From NCBI GenBank assembly GCA_018466975.1, contig CM031563.1, forward strand, positions 558,001-622,000: a DNA stretch of 64,000 bases, in the 5' to 3' direction. Position numbers and translations under genes: made by a program. The first letter of the stretch is position 1. Each line of letters begins with the position of its first letter. Below, piece after piece: positions 1-11,544 of this stretch. The notes beneath the pieces are model-generated. The model worked only from the letters and a program-made list of their open reading frames with translations, was not told where the DNA came from and searched no databases. Source of the stretch: Sparassis latifolia. Lineage: Eukaryota > Basidiomycota > Agaricomycetes > Polyporales > Sparassidaceae.

Positions 1-697
1 GCAAGGTTGGCGAAGAATGGAGTCTGATTGGTGGAGGAGTTGACGTGGTTGTTGAAGGCAAACTCGGCGAGCGGTAGATAGTCGACCCAATCGTCCTGCT
101 GGTACGAGGAGTACGCGCGCAGGTACATCTCGAGTGTCTGGTTCATGCGCTCGGTAAGTCCGTCAGTACGGGGTGATAAGCTGTAGAGGTGTTAACAGAA
201 ATACGAAGGAGAGTGGTTAGCTCTTTCCAGAACTTGGAAATGAAGATGGACCCTCAATCGGAGACGATCGAGTCGGGGAGGCCGTGGTAGCAGAATATCC
301 TGTTGAGGAATAATCAGGCGAGTCCGGGGGCATCAATCGTCTCATTGCATGGCGTGAAATGCGCCGCGCGTGTAAGGCGATCACAGATGACCCAAATAGA
401 GTCGTAACTGTGTGAGACCGGGAGCCTGACGATGAAGTCCATGGTGATAGACCTCCATGGATGTTCGGGGATGGCGAGGGGTTGCAGAAGGCCGTATGGC
501 TTGTGATGAGGAGTCTTGATGTGGCTACAAATGTCACACGCTTCAACGTAGCGGCATATGTAAGTCTGCATCCCGGGCCAGGAATAGTCGCGGGAAATGA
601 GTGCCAACGTCCTCGCTCGCCCCGGATGCCCTGAGATGAGCGAGTCGTGACGAGTATTGAGGATTTCTGAACGCAAGGAAGACGGAACAAATAACAA
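1..697 (-). pseudogene. Integrase part of the Gypsy element (partial)
   Basis: The frame at 697-314 holds the zinc-binding region (CDIC pair after two His) and the first catalytic Asp region (TMDFIVRLP) of a retroviral-type integrase. In another frame, positions 1-180 hold the later core, including the catalytic-Glu region ([12 protein letters not shown]). At least one frameshift lies between the two, near 200-310. The C-terminal part is beyond the window. Confidence 0.82.
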
Positions 698-907
698 ACC
701 CTTATGGAATACCAGATTGCCCTGAAGCTCGAAGTCTTGGTCTCCTCGAGCGATCGCCTCTGGCCATTCAGAATCGTTGCGGATTGCAGTTTTGAATTGC
801 TCCAGGAGCTCCGAATTGTCAATGGCGAGAGTCGATAGGGCTGAGATCGAATGGGAAACACTGGGAGGGGTGGACGATGAAGCGGATGGATGAGAAATTG
901 GAAAAAG

Positions 908-3383
908 TCACTCGGTATGGACTGGAGTCAGCAGAGTTTTTTGCTGCAGGCAGAGGACATCATCCCCTCGAGGCGCGTAGTCAGGACGCCTCGAGGGAGC
1001 ATCTGCAGGGTTTTTCAAGCCAGGAGCATAGTCAAGACGAAAATTAAATTTGGAAAGAAACATAGACCAGCGCGCTTGACGCTGATTAAGGATGCGCGAG
1101 GTCATAAAATATTCAAGATTTTTGTGATCAGAAACAACCGCAATTGGCACAGGAGTGCCGATTAGCCAGGCCCGCATGTCGCGAAGGGAATCCACTATCA
1201 CAAGGAGCTCCTTGTCGTATATTTCATAGTTAATTTCGGAAGGAGACAGCTTACGAGAGTAGTATGCGACGGGGTGTAAGAAAACTTGCGGGTCAGGCTG
1301 GTGAAGTATACCAGAAATCGCAAAATCGGAAGCATCAGTAGACAGAGTAGAAGAGAGAGCTGGATTAAAATGGCGAAGCAAAGGGGAAGAGGTAAATACG
1401 CATTTCAATTGTTCGAAAGCAGCAATAGTGTCGGGACCAAAAATAAAAGGATCCGGACGGTTTTTTCAAGTAAGAGAATTCAAAGGTAAAACAATATGTG
1501 CATACCCATTAATAAAATGACGATAAAAATTAGTAAAGCCAAGGAAAGATTGCACGTCTTTGACGGAGCGCAGGCAAGGCCAATTGGCGACCGTCTCGAG
1601 CTTCCGCAGGTGCATTTTGATACCATCCGCACCAAGGAGGTACCCAGAATTCGACTTCTGACTTGTCAAACTCGCATTTCTTCGTGTTTGCGTAGAGGCC
1701 GGCATTGTGCAGATGTTCGAGTACGAGCTGGACATGTCGATCGTGTTCCTCCTGGGTGCGAGAAAAGATAAGAATATTGTCAATGTAAACCACACAGACG
1801 ACGTCAAGCAGGTCACGAAGCATGTCCTGGATGAATGCCTGAAATGTGGACGGAGCATTGGTGAGCCCGAAGGGCATCACCGTGTACTCAAATAGACCTA
1901 GATGAGTCCGAAAAGCAGTCTTCCACTCATCGCCGGCCTTGATTCGCACATGGTTGAAGGCGTTCTTGAGATCGAGGACAGAAAACACCTTGCAGCCCTG
2001 CACGCGGTCGAGAAGATCGTCGATGAGGGGAAGCAGGTAGCGATTCTTTTTCGTCATCGAGTTGAGACCGCGATAATCGACACAAAGTCTCAAATCGCCT
2101 GTCTTCTTCTTGACGAAGAGAACGGGAGCAGCGGCTGGAGACATGGATCTGCGAATAAATCCTTTTTTGAGGTTAGTCTCAATATAATCAAATAAAACGG
2201 CACGTTCTTCCTGAGAAAGATGATAAAGTGGACCAAAGGGCGGAGTCTTTCCCTCGTCGACGTCGATCGTACAATCATATGGTCGATGGGGGGGAAGATC
2301 CTTGAGATCCTTCACGGTGAAGACCAAAGCCCAGTCACAATATTTTTCGGGCACGTAACCAAGCGGGTCATCATCGGGAGAATCTGAAGAAGGAGCCAAC
2401 TGTGAAGCACAAGGCGGGTTAGAATTGAGAGAAGCAGCAGCGATATTATACCCTTCAGAACCGATAGAGTGATACCAAATAGCAGCCGTCTCGCCATTTC
2501 TAGCGTATTTCTGAAAACGGTGAGCGTTAACAAACGCGATATTCAAAGAGGGATGCGGAGGGTCAGGAGTCGCGACGGGTGAGCAGAGTTTGCTCCAGAT
2601 AGCAGAAAGTGTTCCAGTTTGACCAGAGCCAATGCTAGAACCACGACAAGGAGACAGAGGCGACGTAACTGAGGTAGCCAAATAGGAAATGCCTCGGGCA
2701 GTCGTGGAACATTGCGCTCGATCTGAGCAGACAATGGAATCTGGGTACGAAGGTACAAGGGTGTGCCCGTCTAGACCAAGGCCTAAACCGAGCACAGTCG
2801 GGGACAAAGACTGAACTGAACTAGATAACGGAGAAATGTGGGCAAGACCAAAGCCTTTTCCGAGTGCAGAAACAGGGTTAGAAGGATTCGCACCGCAGCA
2901 TGAGAGTGCCAAGCGGTTGCGAGTCCAATCAATCACAGGATTATGGCAACGAAGCCAATCCAAACCAAGAATAACCGGAAATGAAACCAAAACAATACCG
3001 AGAGAAATATTTTCAGAATGAGACTGAAGAGATAAAGAAGTAATGACATCGTGAGTAACAAGACCTGCAGCAATTGGGTGATTGTCCACCACAGTAATAG
3101 GAACCGGATTGTCCTTCAGACGACGTGGAAGAGAATGATGATTAGCAAAAGATAAAGAAATACAAGACGCAGTCACTCCTGAGTCGATGAGAGCAAACGT
3201 GTGAATGGCTTTTCGGTTAGGAAAACAAAGTTGAATAGAAACAAAGAAATGATCAGAAGAATTCAGGTCAGCAAGAACATGAGATGATAACTGAAACACA
3301 GGTGCACCAGCAGGCTTCAACAACCATACGCCGTCTGTTGAACGGACGTATGAGCTCTCCGGAGTGGGTGCCTGAGTCTCCAT
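908..3383 (-). pseudogene. Pol of the Gypsy element: protease, reverse transcriptase, RNase H (frameshifted)
   Basis: The first frame (3383-1530) carries a retropepsin-like motif (ALIDSGVTAS) and the reverse transcriptase fingers and palm. The palm box reads VVYIDNILIFS, so the second catalytic aspartate of the YxDD motif is Asn. The frame breaks near 1850. The end of the RT connection region continues in the frame of 1858-1466 (FLGFTNFYRHFI), and RNase H (STDASDFAISGIL ... YEIYDKELL) continues in the frame of 1408-908. The frameshifts and the Asp-to-Asn change make the product non-functional. Confidence 0.88.
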
Positions 3384-3418
3384 TTGCTCCGAAGGTCCTG
3401 GGACTGGCGAACCTTCGG

Positions 3419-4531
3419 CTAAGCTTTTCCCGCTTTGGGGTTAGGCTTAGTCGACGACGAAGCAGTCTGCACAGGCTTCTTAGTACGCGCAGATTTATTG
3501 GGGCAGTCATTGGCAATATGCCCAGGACCACCACAATACAAACAGAGCCTGAGCTTCCGGCATCGATCTTTCTCAGCGTCAGAAAGCGGTCCACATCGAA
3601 CAACATCGACCTCCATTGGAACTACATCATTATTGGAGGTGGAGGCTGCCAGCTGCGGTTGCGTGTGCTCTCGAGGCCAATGTTGACCCTCGGAAGCATG
3701 CGAAGGAATATGATGAGGGAAGAACTTATCTGATTTCTTCTCGAGTTCACGTTGATGGAGACGGTTGTCCAGAGCGATCACCTGAGTAACGAAGTCCTCG
3801 AAATTGGTTGAGGGCTGAACGGTAAGGAAAAGATCCTTAACCGGTTCCTTGAGATTCCTGCGGAAGTACTGAATCTTCGTCTGGTCAGAGAAGTCAAGGT
3901 ACACAAGCAGCTCCTTGAAACGTGAGGAGTAGGAAGCAGCCGAACTAGTCTGGCGAAGGTTCTCGAGCTTGTGAAGACTAGAGGTCACAAGGTCGGGATC
4001 TTCGAAGCGTTCACGAAAAGCGTCGAGAAAACTGTCCCAGTCCTGGAGGAGGGCCGAGTTGAACTGTTCAATTGAATTGAACCACGACGCGGGTGATCCA
4101 TCCTTCAGGTAGGTAGCCATATAGACTGCCTTGTCGTAGTCCTTCGGCAACCCCCGACGCTGTAAATGAACAGCGTGCCGAATTTCCTTCAAAAAAGGAA
4201 CAACCTCCTCAGGCTTGCCGTTGAAAATGCGGGGCTCTCGGAAGTGTATCGTAGGCACAGAGGGGGTCGCCTGAGGCTGCTGCATAGTCTTGAGCCGGTT
4301 GGTGACTGCCTCGATCGCGCGCTGCGTGATATTCTGATACTCATGGAATTGGTCAGCATGACGACCTAACGCAGCGACCGCAGACCAAAGGACCCTTCGC
4401 TCGTCGCTGTGTCTGGAAGCAGCGGCAGGAGTGGGGGTGGCAGAACCGGCTGCGGGAGTAGTGCCCGAAGAACCGGGTGGAATTTCCGGATCAATCTCCA
4501 CGATGTCAGTAGTTTCTGCACTTTCGCGCAA
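3419..4531 (-). CDS. Gag polyprotein of the Gypsy element
   Basis: This 370-residue ORF is intact. The middle is a typical retrotransposon gag domain (roughly residues 95-250). Near the C-terminus is one CCHC zinc knuckle (C-x2-C-x4-H-x4-C, in CLYCGGPGHIANDC) followed by a lysine-rich tail. Gag would form the virus-like particle and bind element RNA. A separate pol frame starts 36 bp downstream (3383), so pol is not simply fused to gag here. This is the least damaged part of the element. Confidence 0.9.
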   Translation of the reverse strand: MRESAETTDIVEIDPEIPPGSSGTTPAAGSATPTPAAASRHSDERRVLWSAVAALGRHADQFHEYQNITQRAIEAVTNRLKTMQQPQATPSVPTIHFREPRIFNGKPEEVVPFLKEIRHAVHLQRRGLPKDYDKAVYMATYLKDGSPASWFNSIEQFNSALLQDWDSFLDAFRERFEDPDLVTSSLHKLENLRQTSSAASYSSRFKELLVYLDFSDQTKIQYFRRNLKEPVKDLFLTVQPSTNFEDFVTQVIALDNRLHQRELEKKSDKFFPHHIPSHASEGQHWPREHTQPQLAASTSNNDVVPMEVDVVRCGPLSDAEKDRCRKLRLCLYCGGPGHIANDCPNKSARTKKPVQTASSSTKPNPKAGKA

Positions 4532-4652
4532 TACTAGAGAGTGAATTTGAAGACTTTACGGTAGGACTAGAAGTGCGCGAGAGCACTCGAGGGTAAACGA
4601 AGACACGGGCCAATCAGGGGTTTCTTCGGAATGAGTCGAGGTCGAATCAAAC

Positions 4653-4962
4653 TGTAACGGCCGCGCCAACGGAAGTCACAGAAGTAAGCAAAGACGAGCC
4701 GTTACGCTCGGAGATACTTCAGAAGGTCAGACGGAGGAATCGCGAACAGTGAGAGCAGACGCTCGTGCGTTGATTCGACAAGACACAAACGAGGTCGGAC
4801 CCGAGCTATAACCTACGCTGACTAAGAGTGTCCGTGCGCGATCGTAGGTAGGACGGACTGTACATACGAGGTAGCTAGTGCACTAAATAAAGGAAGTAAG
4901 AAACAGGCCATGCGTCATTGAGGAATGGCCATATTCGGACATGTAACGGTGTCGCCGTTACA
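4653..4962 (-). repeat. LTR (5' LTR of the minus-strand Gypsy element)
   Basis: The segment begins on the plus strand with TGTAACGGC and ends with GCCGTTACA. This is a perfect 9 bp terminal inverted repeat with the TG...CA ends expected of an LTR. It lies immediately upstream of gag in the element's own orientation. Its length of 310 bp is normal for fungal Gypsy LTRs. The partner LTR is not in the window, so the boundaries rest on the terminal repeats alone. Confidence 0.8.
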
Positions 4963-5132
4963 TCGACGAGGATTGGCTCCTGCAAACATGCAAAACAAGG
5001 AAAACAAGAAAAGGAGCATATTGGTCAGTAACAGCAGCCCTATTAGTCACACAGAAGGTAGTTCATATGTTGGAAGTATATTTGATCCAAAAATTTTGAA
5101 GGAAAATTGCTTGGATTTGAGATGGCATCATT

Positions 5133-5490
5133 TTATTGCCGTTTGCAGAAGAATTGGCGGTCGCGCATTTCACGCGCGTCTTGCAGAAATACGACGCTCG
5201 ATCTTCCGAGCTTCATATCTCCTCGACTGTCACTCAGACTACCTTGAACACATATATATTCTGAATCCTCTCATTGACGACATGTGCGCCCCGGTATCAG
5301 ATCCGCGGTAAGTGCTGTGGGACGTGAGATCTCGAGAGGTGACCTGTATACCAACATATTGCCTGTATCTCGAAAACGATGAAATATATTTTGATCAACA
5401 CTATGCTACTGTATTCCTGACGTGTATGTGGAATGCGCCCCAGCAAAATCAGGACCGGAGTTCGATGTTGGAGCTGTGCCATATAGACAT
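5133..5490 (+). repeat. Left arm of a ~358 bp inverted repeat
   Basis: This stretch recurs as its reverse complement at 5818-6175. The first ~320 bp match almost base for base, including the segments around GCAGAAGAATTGGCGG and CTGACGTGTATGTGGAATG. Similarity weakens towards the loop. It has no recognised protein similarity. Confidence 0.9.
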
Positions 5491-5817
5491 CCTCGTTGTC
5501 GGCTAGTCTCGCACGTTTTGGCTCCTACCCTCATGGCTCACTGCTATGCTCTCTCTGATGGCCTGTACGGTATACTTCTTAACATGTTCTGCAATCTCAC
5601 CACGCCGACAATCACTCAATACAAGTGTTCATGAGGCATATAGTCGGCTGGGCGCTGTCTGACTACCAGCGGCATGGGAGAATGACTTGCGCAAAATCTT
5701 CTGGAGGGTGTGCATATGTCGGATTGGCAGTAGCTCAGGATGTCTGGGTGAGTGACATATTGTTGTGAATGTCTTATGTGGTGAAGAAACTCGGCCTTCT
5801 TACAAGAAGCTGTGGAT
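5491..5817. other. Loop between the inverted-repeat arms
   Basis: This ~327 bp segment separates the two arms. I find no convincing gene. The short ORFs that run into it belong to the arms and overlap in both directions. Confidence 0.6.
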
Positions 5818-6175
5818 TGTCTGCACAGTGCTGGTCCGATGTTGAAGTCCATTCCTGATTTTGCTGGGACGCATTCCACATACACGTCAGGAATACAGTA
5901 GCATAGTGTTGATCAAAATATATTTCATCGTTTTCGAGATACAGGCAATATGTTGGTATACAGGTCACCTCTCGAGATCTCACGTCCCACAGCACTTACC
6001 GCGAATCTGATACCGGGGCGCACATGTTGTCAATGAGAGGATTCAGAATATATATGTGTTCAAGGTAGTCCGAGTGACAGTCGAGGAGATATGAAGCTTG
6101 GAAGATCGAGCGTCGTATTTCTGCAAGACGCGCGTGAAATGCGCGACCGCCAATTCTTCTGCAAACGGCAATAAG
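5818..6175 (-). repeat. Right arm of the ~358 bp inverted repeat
   Basis: Reverse complement of 5133-5490 with scattered substitutions, more of them near the loop. The outer ends are sharp: GGCAATAA ends here at 6175 and TTATTGCC starts at 5133. Beyond those points the flanks differ. Confidence 0.9.
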
Positions 6176-6477
6176 ACCAAACAGGGTAAAAGTAAGAATT
6201 AGAGAAATCGGCTCGTGCCAATCAAATCCTAAGGTCAAAAACTGTCTGGGGTAACAATAGTAGCCAAGAATTTCCTTTCTTGAGGCCCGGAAAATCGTTG
6301 CAAATACATTCTATGTAATAAAATATTTTATTTGTTTGGACCAAGATTATTAGTCAGCGCGCCGTGCTCAAGACCGAAACTCTAAATTTCCTAGCTGGTA
6401 TCGTCTGGTATCGTTGACTGTGACTGTCCTCGCGCTCGACTCTACGCTCTTACACTCGCCTTTCGCTATACACCACC
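6176..6477. promoter_or_regulatory. Upstream region of eIF3c
   Basis: A 302 bp gap between the inverted repeat and the eIF3c start codon. It contains an AT-rich stretch (about 6300-6350) and a pyrimidine-rich stretch before the ATG, as expected of a fungal promoter and 5' leader. No specific motif could be assigned. Confidence 0.4.
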
Positions 6478-9430
6478 ATGTCTCGGTTCTTCAGGCAAGC
6501 AGGCGACTCCGACAGCGAGTCCGAGTCGTCCGAGGAGGAGCTCATGTCCAGCGATGATGAGGGTGCACCCAAGCCTGCGTCAGCCAAGCCTACTATGTCT
6601 CGTCTCCTGCGCACTGGCGATGACTCCAGCTCAGAGGAAGAGGAGGACGAAGAGGAGGAGGAAAGCGAGCTGTCCGAGGAAGAAGCCAAAGAGGAGAAGC
6701 GCAAGTCCCGCTTCCTCCGCACCGAGTCCGACGAGGACGAGAGCGATGAGGACGTCAAGCGCGTCGTCAAGAGCGCGCGAGATAAGCGGCTTGATGAGAT
6801 GGAGGCATGCGGCAAGGTCATGGACAACGCGCTCAAGATCAATGACTGGGTCGCAATCTCCAATGGTACGCTGTCCCTCTGTGCCTGCTGCCCTCTGTGC
6901 CCGGCTCACCCTTTAAAGAATTTGACAAGCTCGTGCGGATGGTCCAGAGGCAGCAGAATGTCTCCGAGCCCGTTCCCCCCTTCTATATCCGCACCCTCAC
7001 AAACCTTGAATCATCCCTCAACTCTGCCGTGGCTAAGGAGAAGGAAGCAAAGAAGAAGATGAACGCCAGCAACGCCCGCGCGCTCACGGCCATGAAGCAG
7101 AAGGTCAAAAAGATCACCAAGGAGTACGAAAAGGAACTCAAACAGTTCCAGGCGGTGCGCTGCTTCGTTGTGTGCATATTTTGCGTCGCTGACCATTTCA
7201 AAGGACCCAGAGGCTTTCGAGAAAGAGTACGCTGCCTTACTCGTTCACGAGGTTACTGCAGCGCCAAAACCAAAAAAGGTCAAGAAATTGCTTGCTGGAG
7301 CGAGTGACGAAGAGCAGGAACAGCCAGACGACGACTTTACGACCGTCGGCAAAGGGGGCAAGGCGATGCTATTTACCTCCGATAGTATCTTCAAAAACCT
7401 GCAACTCATCCAAGATGCTCGGGGCAAAAAGGTGCACTAGTATTTCCTTACCGGTTCCCAAAGAGTATGTCTGACGCCGCCCACAGAACACCGATAGATC
7501 GGACCAGATGCGTATCCTCGAGAAGCTGCTCGAGGTCGCGGTGACATCGTATCAGCGTATTCGCGTCCTGCTCACACTCATTTCCTCGCGCTTCGACTAC
7601 AACTCGTCCGTTTCGACACACATGCCAATCGACTTGTGGATATCCGCACAGCGCGAGGTCGACCAGCTGATCTCCATCATTGTCCTGAACCCCGCCTATT
7701 CGGTGCAGGAAGTTACCGAGGACTACGACGAGCAGGCAGAGCGCTCGCCTGCTACGGAGAAGGACGGCGTTGTCCGGATTCGTGGCAGCATCATCAGCTT
7801 CGTCGATCGTTTGGACGACGAGTTTACGAAGAGTTTGCAGAATATTGACCCTCACGGGACAGAGTATGTCGATCGGCTCAAGGACGAGAAGGGTCTCTAC
7901 TGCACTATCTGCCGCGCACAGGCACTGTACGAGAAGAACAAGCAGGAGGAGCCGCAGGGCAGGGTGGTCATGCGGCGGTTAGAGCACATCTACTCGAAGG
8001 TTTGCTCCCTATGTATTTCCTTTGTCGCGTTTCTGCTAATGAGGTTGCCATACAGCCTGACGCTGTCGTGCATGCTCTTGAGTCGGCAGTGGCGACTATG
8101 GATAACAAGCCGTCAATTGTACTCTCCGTCGAGGGTCAATCATCCATGCTCATCCACTCCCTGTGTGTTCACCTGTACAAGTCTGGCAACTCTTTCCTGC
8201 GAACACGCGCTATGCTCTCGCACATATATCACTATGCACTTCACAACGATTTCCACACCGCGCGAGATATGCTCCTGATGTCTCATCTCCAAGAGTCCGT
8301 ATACTCTGCGGACGTCGCCACCCAGATCTTATACAACCGAACCGTAGTGCAGTTGGGCCTGAGCGCATTCCGCTGTGGTCTGATCAAGGAAGCGCAGGCT
8401 ACGCTGCAGGACATCTTCGCGACCCAGCGAGTCAAGGAGCTCCTCGCTCAGGGTGTGCATCAACAGCGCTACCAGGTGCTGACGCCTGAGCAGGAGAAGG
8501 CGGAGAGGCAGCGCCAACTTCCCTTCCACATGCATATCAACACCGAGCTGCTGGAGGCGGCGTTCCTAGTCTCGAGCATGCTCGTCGAGATTCCCCTTCT
8601 CGCGAGCATCGACTCGGAGGAGCAGAAGCGGAAAGCGATCTCGAAGTCATTCCGCCGCTTATTGGACTTTGCAGACCGCCAGATATTCACGGGTCCTCCC
8701 GAGAGCACGAGAGACCACATCATGCAGGCAAGCAAGGCACTGCAGAACGGCGAGTGGGAGAAGTGCCGCGATTTGATTCAGAGCATCAAGATTTGGAGTC
8801 TGATGCCGGAGGCCGCGTCAGTAAAAGAGATGCTGGCAAAGTAAGTCTCTGTTCTGGCCTTGCGTTATCTTTTTTTAACACCGTCGTAGACGTATCCAGG
8901 AGGAGGGGCTGCGCACATACCTGTTCACGTATGCTCCTTACTATAGCACATTATCGCTGTCCTTGCTTTCCCGCACATTCTCGCTACCTCTGCGCACAGT
9001 CACGTCCGTGGTGTCCAAGATGATCTGGAACGAGGAGCTTTCCGCGTCCCTCGACCAGGCAGTGGGCGTCGTTGTCTTCCACCGGATCGAACTCTCGCGA
9101 ACACAGCAGCTCGCGCAGGTTTTGGCGGACAAGGTCAACAACATGATGGAGCAGAATGAGAAAACGCTCGACCTCAAGCTCGGCAATACAACTTCTTGGG
9201 GAGATCGCGTGGACGGCGCGAAGGGTGACAAGCGGGGAGAGCAGACGCAGGAGCGAAGAGGCCGCGGTGAGCGCACCAGGGGAGGTGTTCGTGGTCAGTA
9301 CCCTTCTACAGTATCTTCGGCAAACATCAATCTAATGAGTTCATCCATAGGTGGTGCACGCGGTGGACGCGGAGCGCGTTTCGCGCAAGGTCTCGGGAAC
9401 CAGATGGCGGGTACACAGAGGACCCGGTGA
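6478..9430 (+). CDS. NIP1: Eukaryotic translation initiation factor 3 subunit C
   Basis: eIF3c is a core scaffold of eIF3 in the 43S pre-initiation complex and contacts eIF1 and eIF5. Exons: 6478-6865, 6919-7154, 7204-7431, 7487-7999, 8056-8840, 8890-9293, 9351-9430, giving 2,634 nt and 877 aa, normal for the family. The N-terminus is very acidic with repeated SRFxR / SRLLR blocks, as in fungal Nip1. The conserved sections KINDWVAISNEFDKL and IQEEGLRTYLFTY bracket the helical and PCI regions. The C-terminus is RGG-rich. The start ATG directly precedes the conserved MSRFF. The last intron (9294-9350, 57 nt) keeps the frame if retained. The gene is convergent with eIF2B-gamma, with 164 bp between stop codons. 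Confidence 0.96.
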
Positions 9431-9594
9431 ACTGCATGTAGCATGCCTTTTCGCTGTATTCACACAAGATTTTTCCTGGGTATGAATTGATTTCAAAACT
9501 GCTTTGACAGTATGCTATCACGGTCTGTACATGTACATGTATGTACATCGTCAAGATTCTCTTAGACACCTAATTAGGATCTGCTGCTGGTACG

Positions 9595-11544
9595 TCAATC
9601 GCTGTCGTCGCCAGTCGGGCTATCCTCCTGTTCTTTATCCTCGTCCTCATCGCTGGACTGTGTTTCGGCAGTCCAGTCGGTTACTTCCAGCTTCTCGTTT
9701 TTGAATGTTTCTGAGGGTAAGAAAAAAGGTCAGGCAGGTGTGCACCTCGGCAAGTGCAAAGATACCTACCACCTGTGCCTACTTCATAGCCAGCCTGGGT
9801 TACGCATCTCGACAACTCCGCCTTCGCCTCCACTTTCGTGTTCTTTCCAAGGATGCAGCCATCGAGTTTTGCGCTGTAGCACGTGACACACTGAGCGCAA
9901 TGCGCAGTTGCAGGAACAAATACACACACCCGTCCTCGACGACGCAGTGATCCAAGATCACACATCCCACAATTCTGGCCATCTTGCCAATGACGCAGTG
10001 CTGCCCAATCACGGATTTCTTGACGGTAGTTCGCTCGTCTACGCGAGTGAAGAGGCCAATCATTGAGTCTGAGGATATCTGTGCCTTCTGGTCAATGAGC
10101 GATCGACTCCTCGAATCGGTAGGTAGAGAATAGGTCGTTTGCGCAAGGAACTGTGAGCTTGTCAGCACGGAAACCGTCCGTGTAGACTCTCGACTCACAT
10201 GTCGGTTGAGTTCAAGGTAAGCGTGAAGGGTGTTCGCACGAGCAGCATAGCCCTGTTCGGCCCTATGTACCAGCAGACCCACTCTCAAGCTCGGCACTGT
10301 GGCCTCCTCTGCCTCGTCAACGGGTGACGCTGCTACGGACCGGATTAACCCATCTCCCGGGTCAACTGGGGAGGCCAAACCCCGATGATAATGATGATGA
10401 TGTCTATGTATATCAGTATAAATAGTGGAATGTCTCAGTGCCAATCCTTGCGAGGATGTGTTTGAGAGTGGACTCAGGACTACAAAGACGTTCATTTGTC
10501 GGTGAGATGAACCCTGCTCGTTGCTAAGAGGTGTACATACCAGAGCCGTATTTTTCTCTTCGAGTGCGCTGATACTGCGGCTTGCACAACCACGGGATGA
10601 ATTCTTCACGAATAGAGTCCAAGCGTGTCTTTTCTTGCAAAGCGTCTAGGACGTGTCTTCGGCATACGTAAGTATGGGAATCGTTCATGTTAGCGCATAG
10701 CTTTGCGCGGGGATATCTGCTTAAACAATGGCATCAAACTCCAACAAGTCATATATATATTTACAGGACTGGACGCACTGGGAGAGCAGACTCATCCTCA
10801 ATTCGATCTCTTCACCGTTCTTGTCTACGTCATCGGGAGTATCGATATACAACAGGGTTCCCGTCCTTTCGTCCCAGACGATCGAAACGGGAGAGGGTAG
10901 GACTCCCCACTCGTCTGAGCTACCGGCTTTCTCAGGTCGCCGAGCTTCGTAAAAACAGGCGGTGGCAATCGAGCCATCATAGGTCGACTCCGTCCTAAAC
11001 TTATTGACAATCTGACTGAGAGGCAGGGAATCCGGAGGGACAAAGTCGCAGGGAAGGAGGACAAAATCGTGTTGAATGCGTTGGGAGAAGTGTCTGAGGA
11101 TGGAACACGTTCCTACGGCGGATTCTTGGGTTTCGTCGTACGTTTGTAGGTCGATACGAAGAGATGGAAAGGATGTGGAGGAGTCAGACTGTATGTAATT
11201 TGACAGGGCGGATCGATGTGGGGCAGGACAGATGAGAAGGACATCTGAGAGTATTGTTGAGAGATATTCACATAATAAGAACGTAATCGTGTGCACCCCG
11301 TATGCCAGACTGCTCTATCCACGCAAGAGGATACTCGATCATGGGTTTGTTTGCGATGGGTAGTAGAGCCTTGGGACACGTTTCGTCGCCATTGTTGCCG
11401 GTCAAGGGGAGTAGCCTAGAGGGGGGTGTCAAGGAAGGGGACAGAGAACGCACGAGCGTGTACTTGCTCGTTGCCAAAACCTGCGAGGACGACGGCAGTG
11501 AATTCCTGGGAGACGAGGACGGTCGAGCTCTCGTCAAAGTTCAT
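9595..11544 (-). CDS. GCD1: Translation initiation factor eIF2B subunit gamma
   Basis: eIF2B-gamma belongs to the catalytic subcomplex that exchanges GDP for GTP on eIF2. Exons on the minus strand: 11544-11468, 11415-11297, 11244-10770, 10716-10541, 10479-10199, 10150-9930, 9873-9770, 9710-9595; 1,569 nt, 522 aa. An N-terminal nucleotidyltransferase-like domain (AVVLAGFGNELLPL ... KALLPIANKPM) is followed by hexapeptide left-handed beta-helix repeats (SVIGQHCVIGKMARIVGC ... KLDGCILGKNTKV) and an acidic tail. Intron 1 starts GCAAGT: only a GC-AG splice restores the conserved GNELLPL. The intron 3 donor (GTCCTG at 10769) is weak and its exact site is the least certain. The gene is divergent from the kinase gene. 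Confidence 0.93.

Larger units (their letters stand above)
1..4962 (-). mobile_element. Ty3/Gypsy LTR retrotransposon, degenerate, truncated by the window edge
   Basis: Read on the minus strand the order is LTR (4962-4653), leader, gag (4531-3419), protease and reverse transcriptase (3383 to about 1850), RNase H (about 1860-908) and integrase (about 700 to the window edge), the Ty3/Gypsy gene order. The integrase core is still recognisable at positions 1-180, so the rest of integrase and the second LTR lie outside the window. The coding frame changes near 1850 and again between the RNase H and integrase parts, and stops lie between segments, so the copy is dead. No target-site duplication can be tested because only one end is present. 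I saw no clear tRNA primer-binding site next to the LTR. Confidence 0.93.

Noticed and set aside
217..861. 214-codon ORF on the minus strand over the integrase region
   Set aside because: Shadow frame; the integrase signatures are in another frame of the same strand.
4532..4652. Primer-binding site next to the LTR
   Set aside because: No TGG-type tRNA 3' complement adjoins the LTR; the sequence there does not match a primer tRNA I can name.
5297..6238. Mirror ORFs in the inverted repeat
   Set aside because: They are the same sequence read twice from the two arms and resemble no protein.
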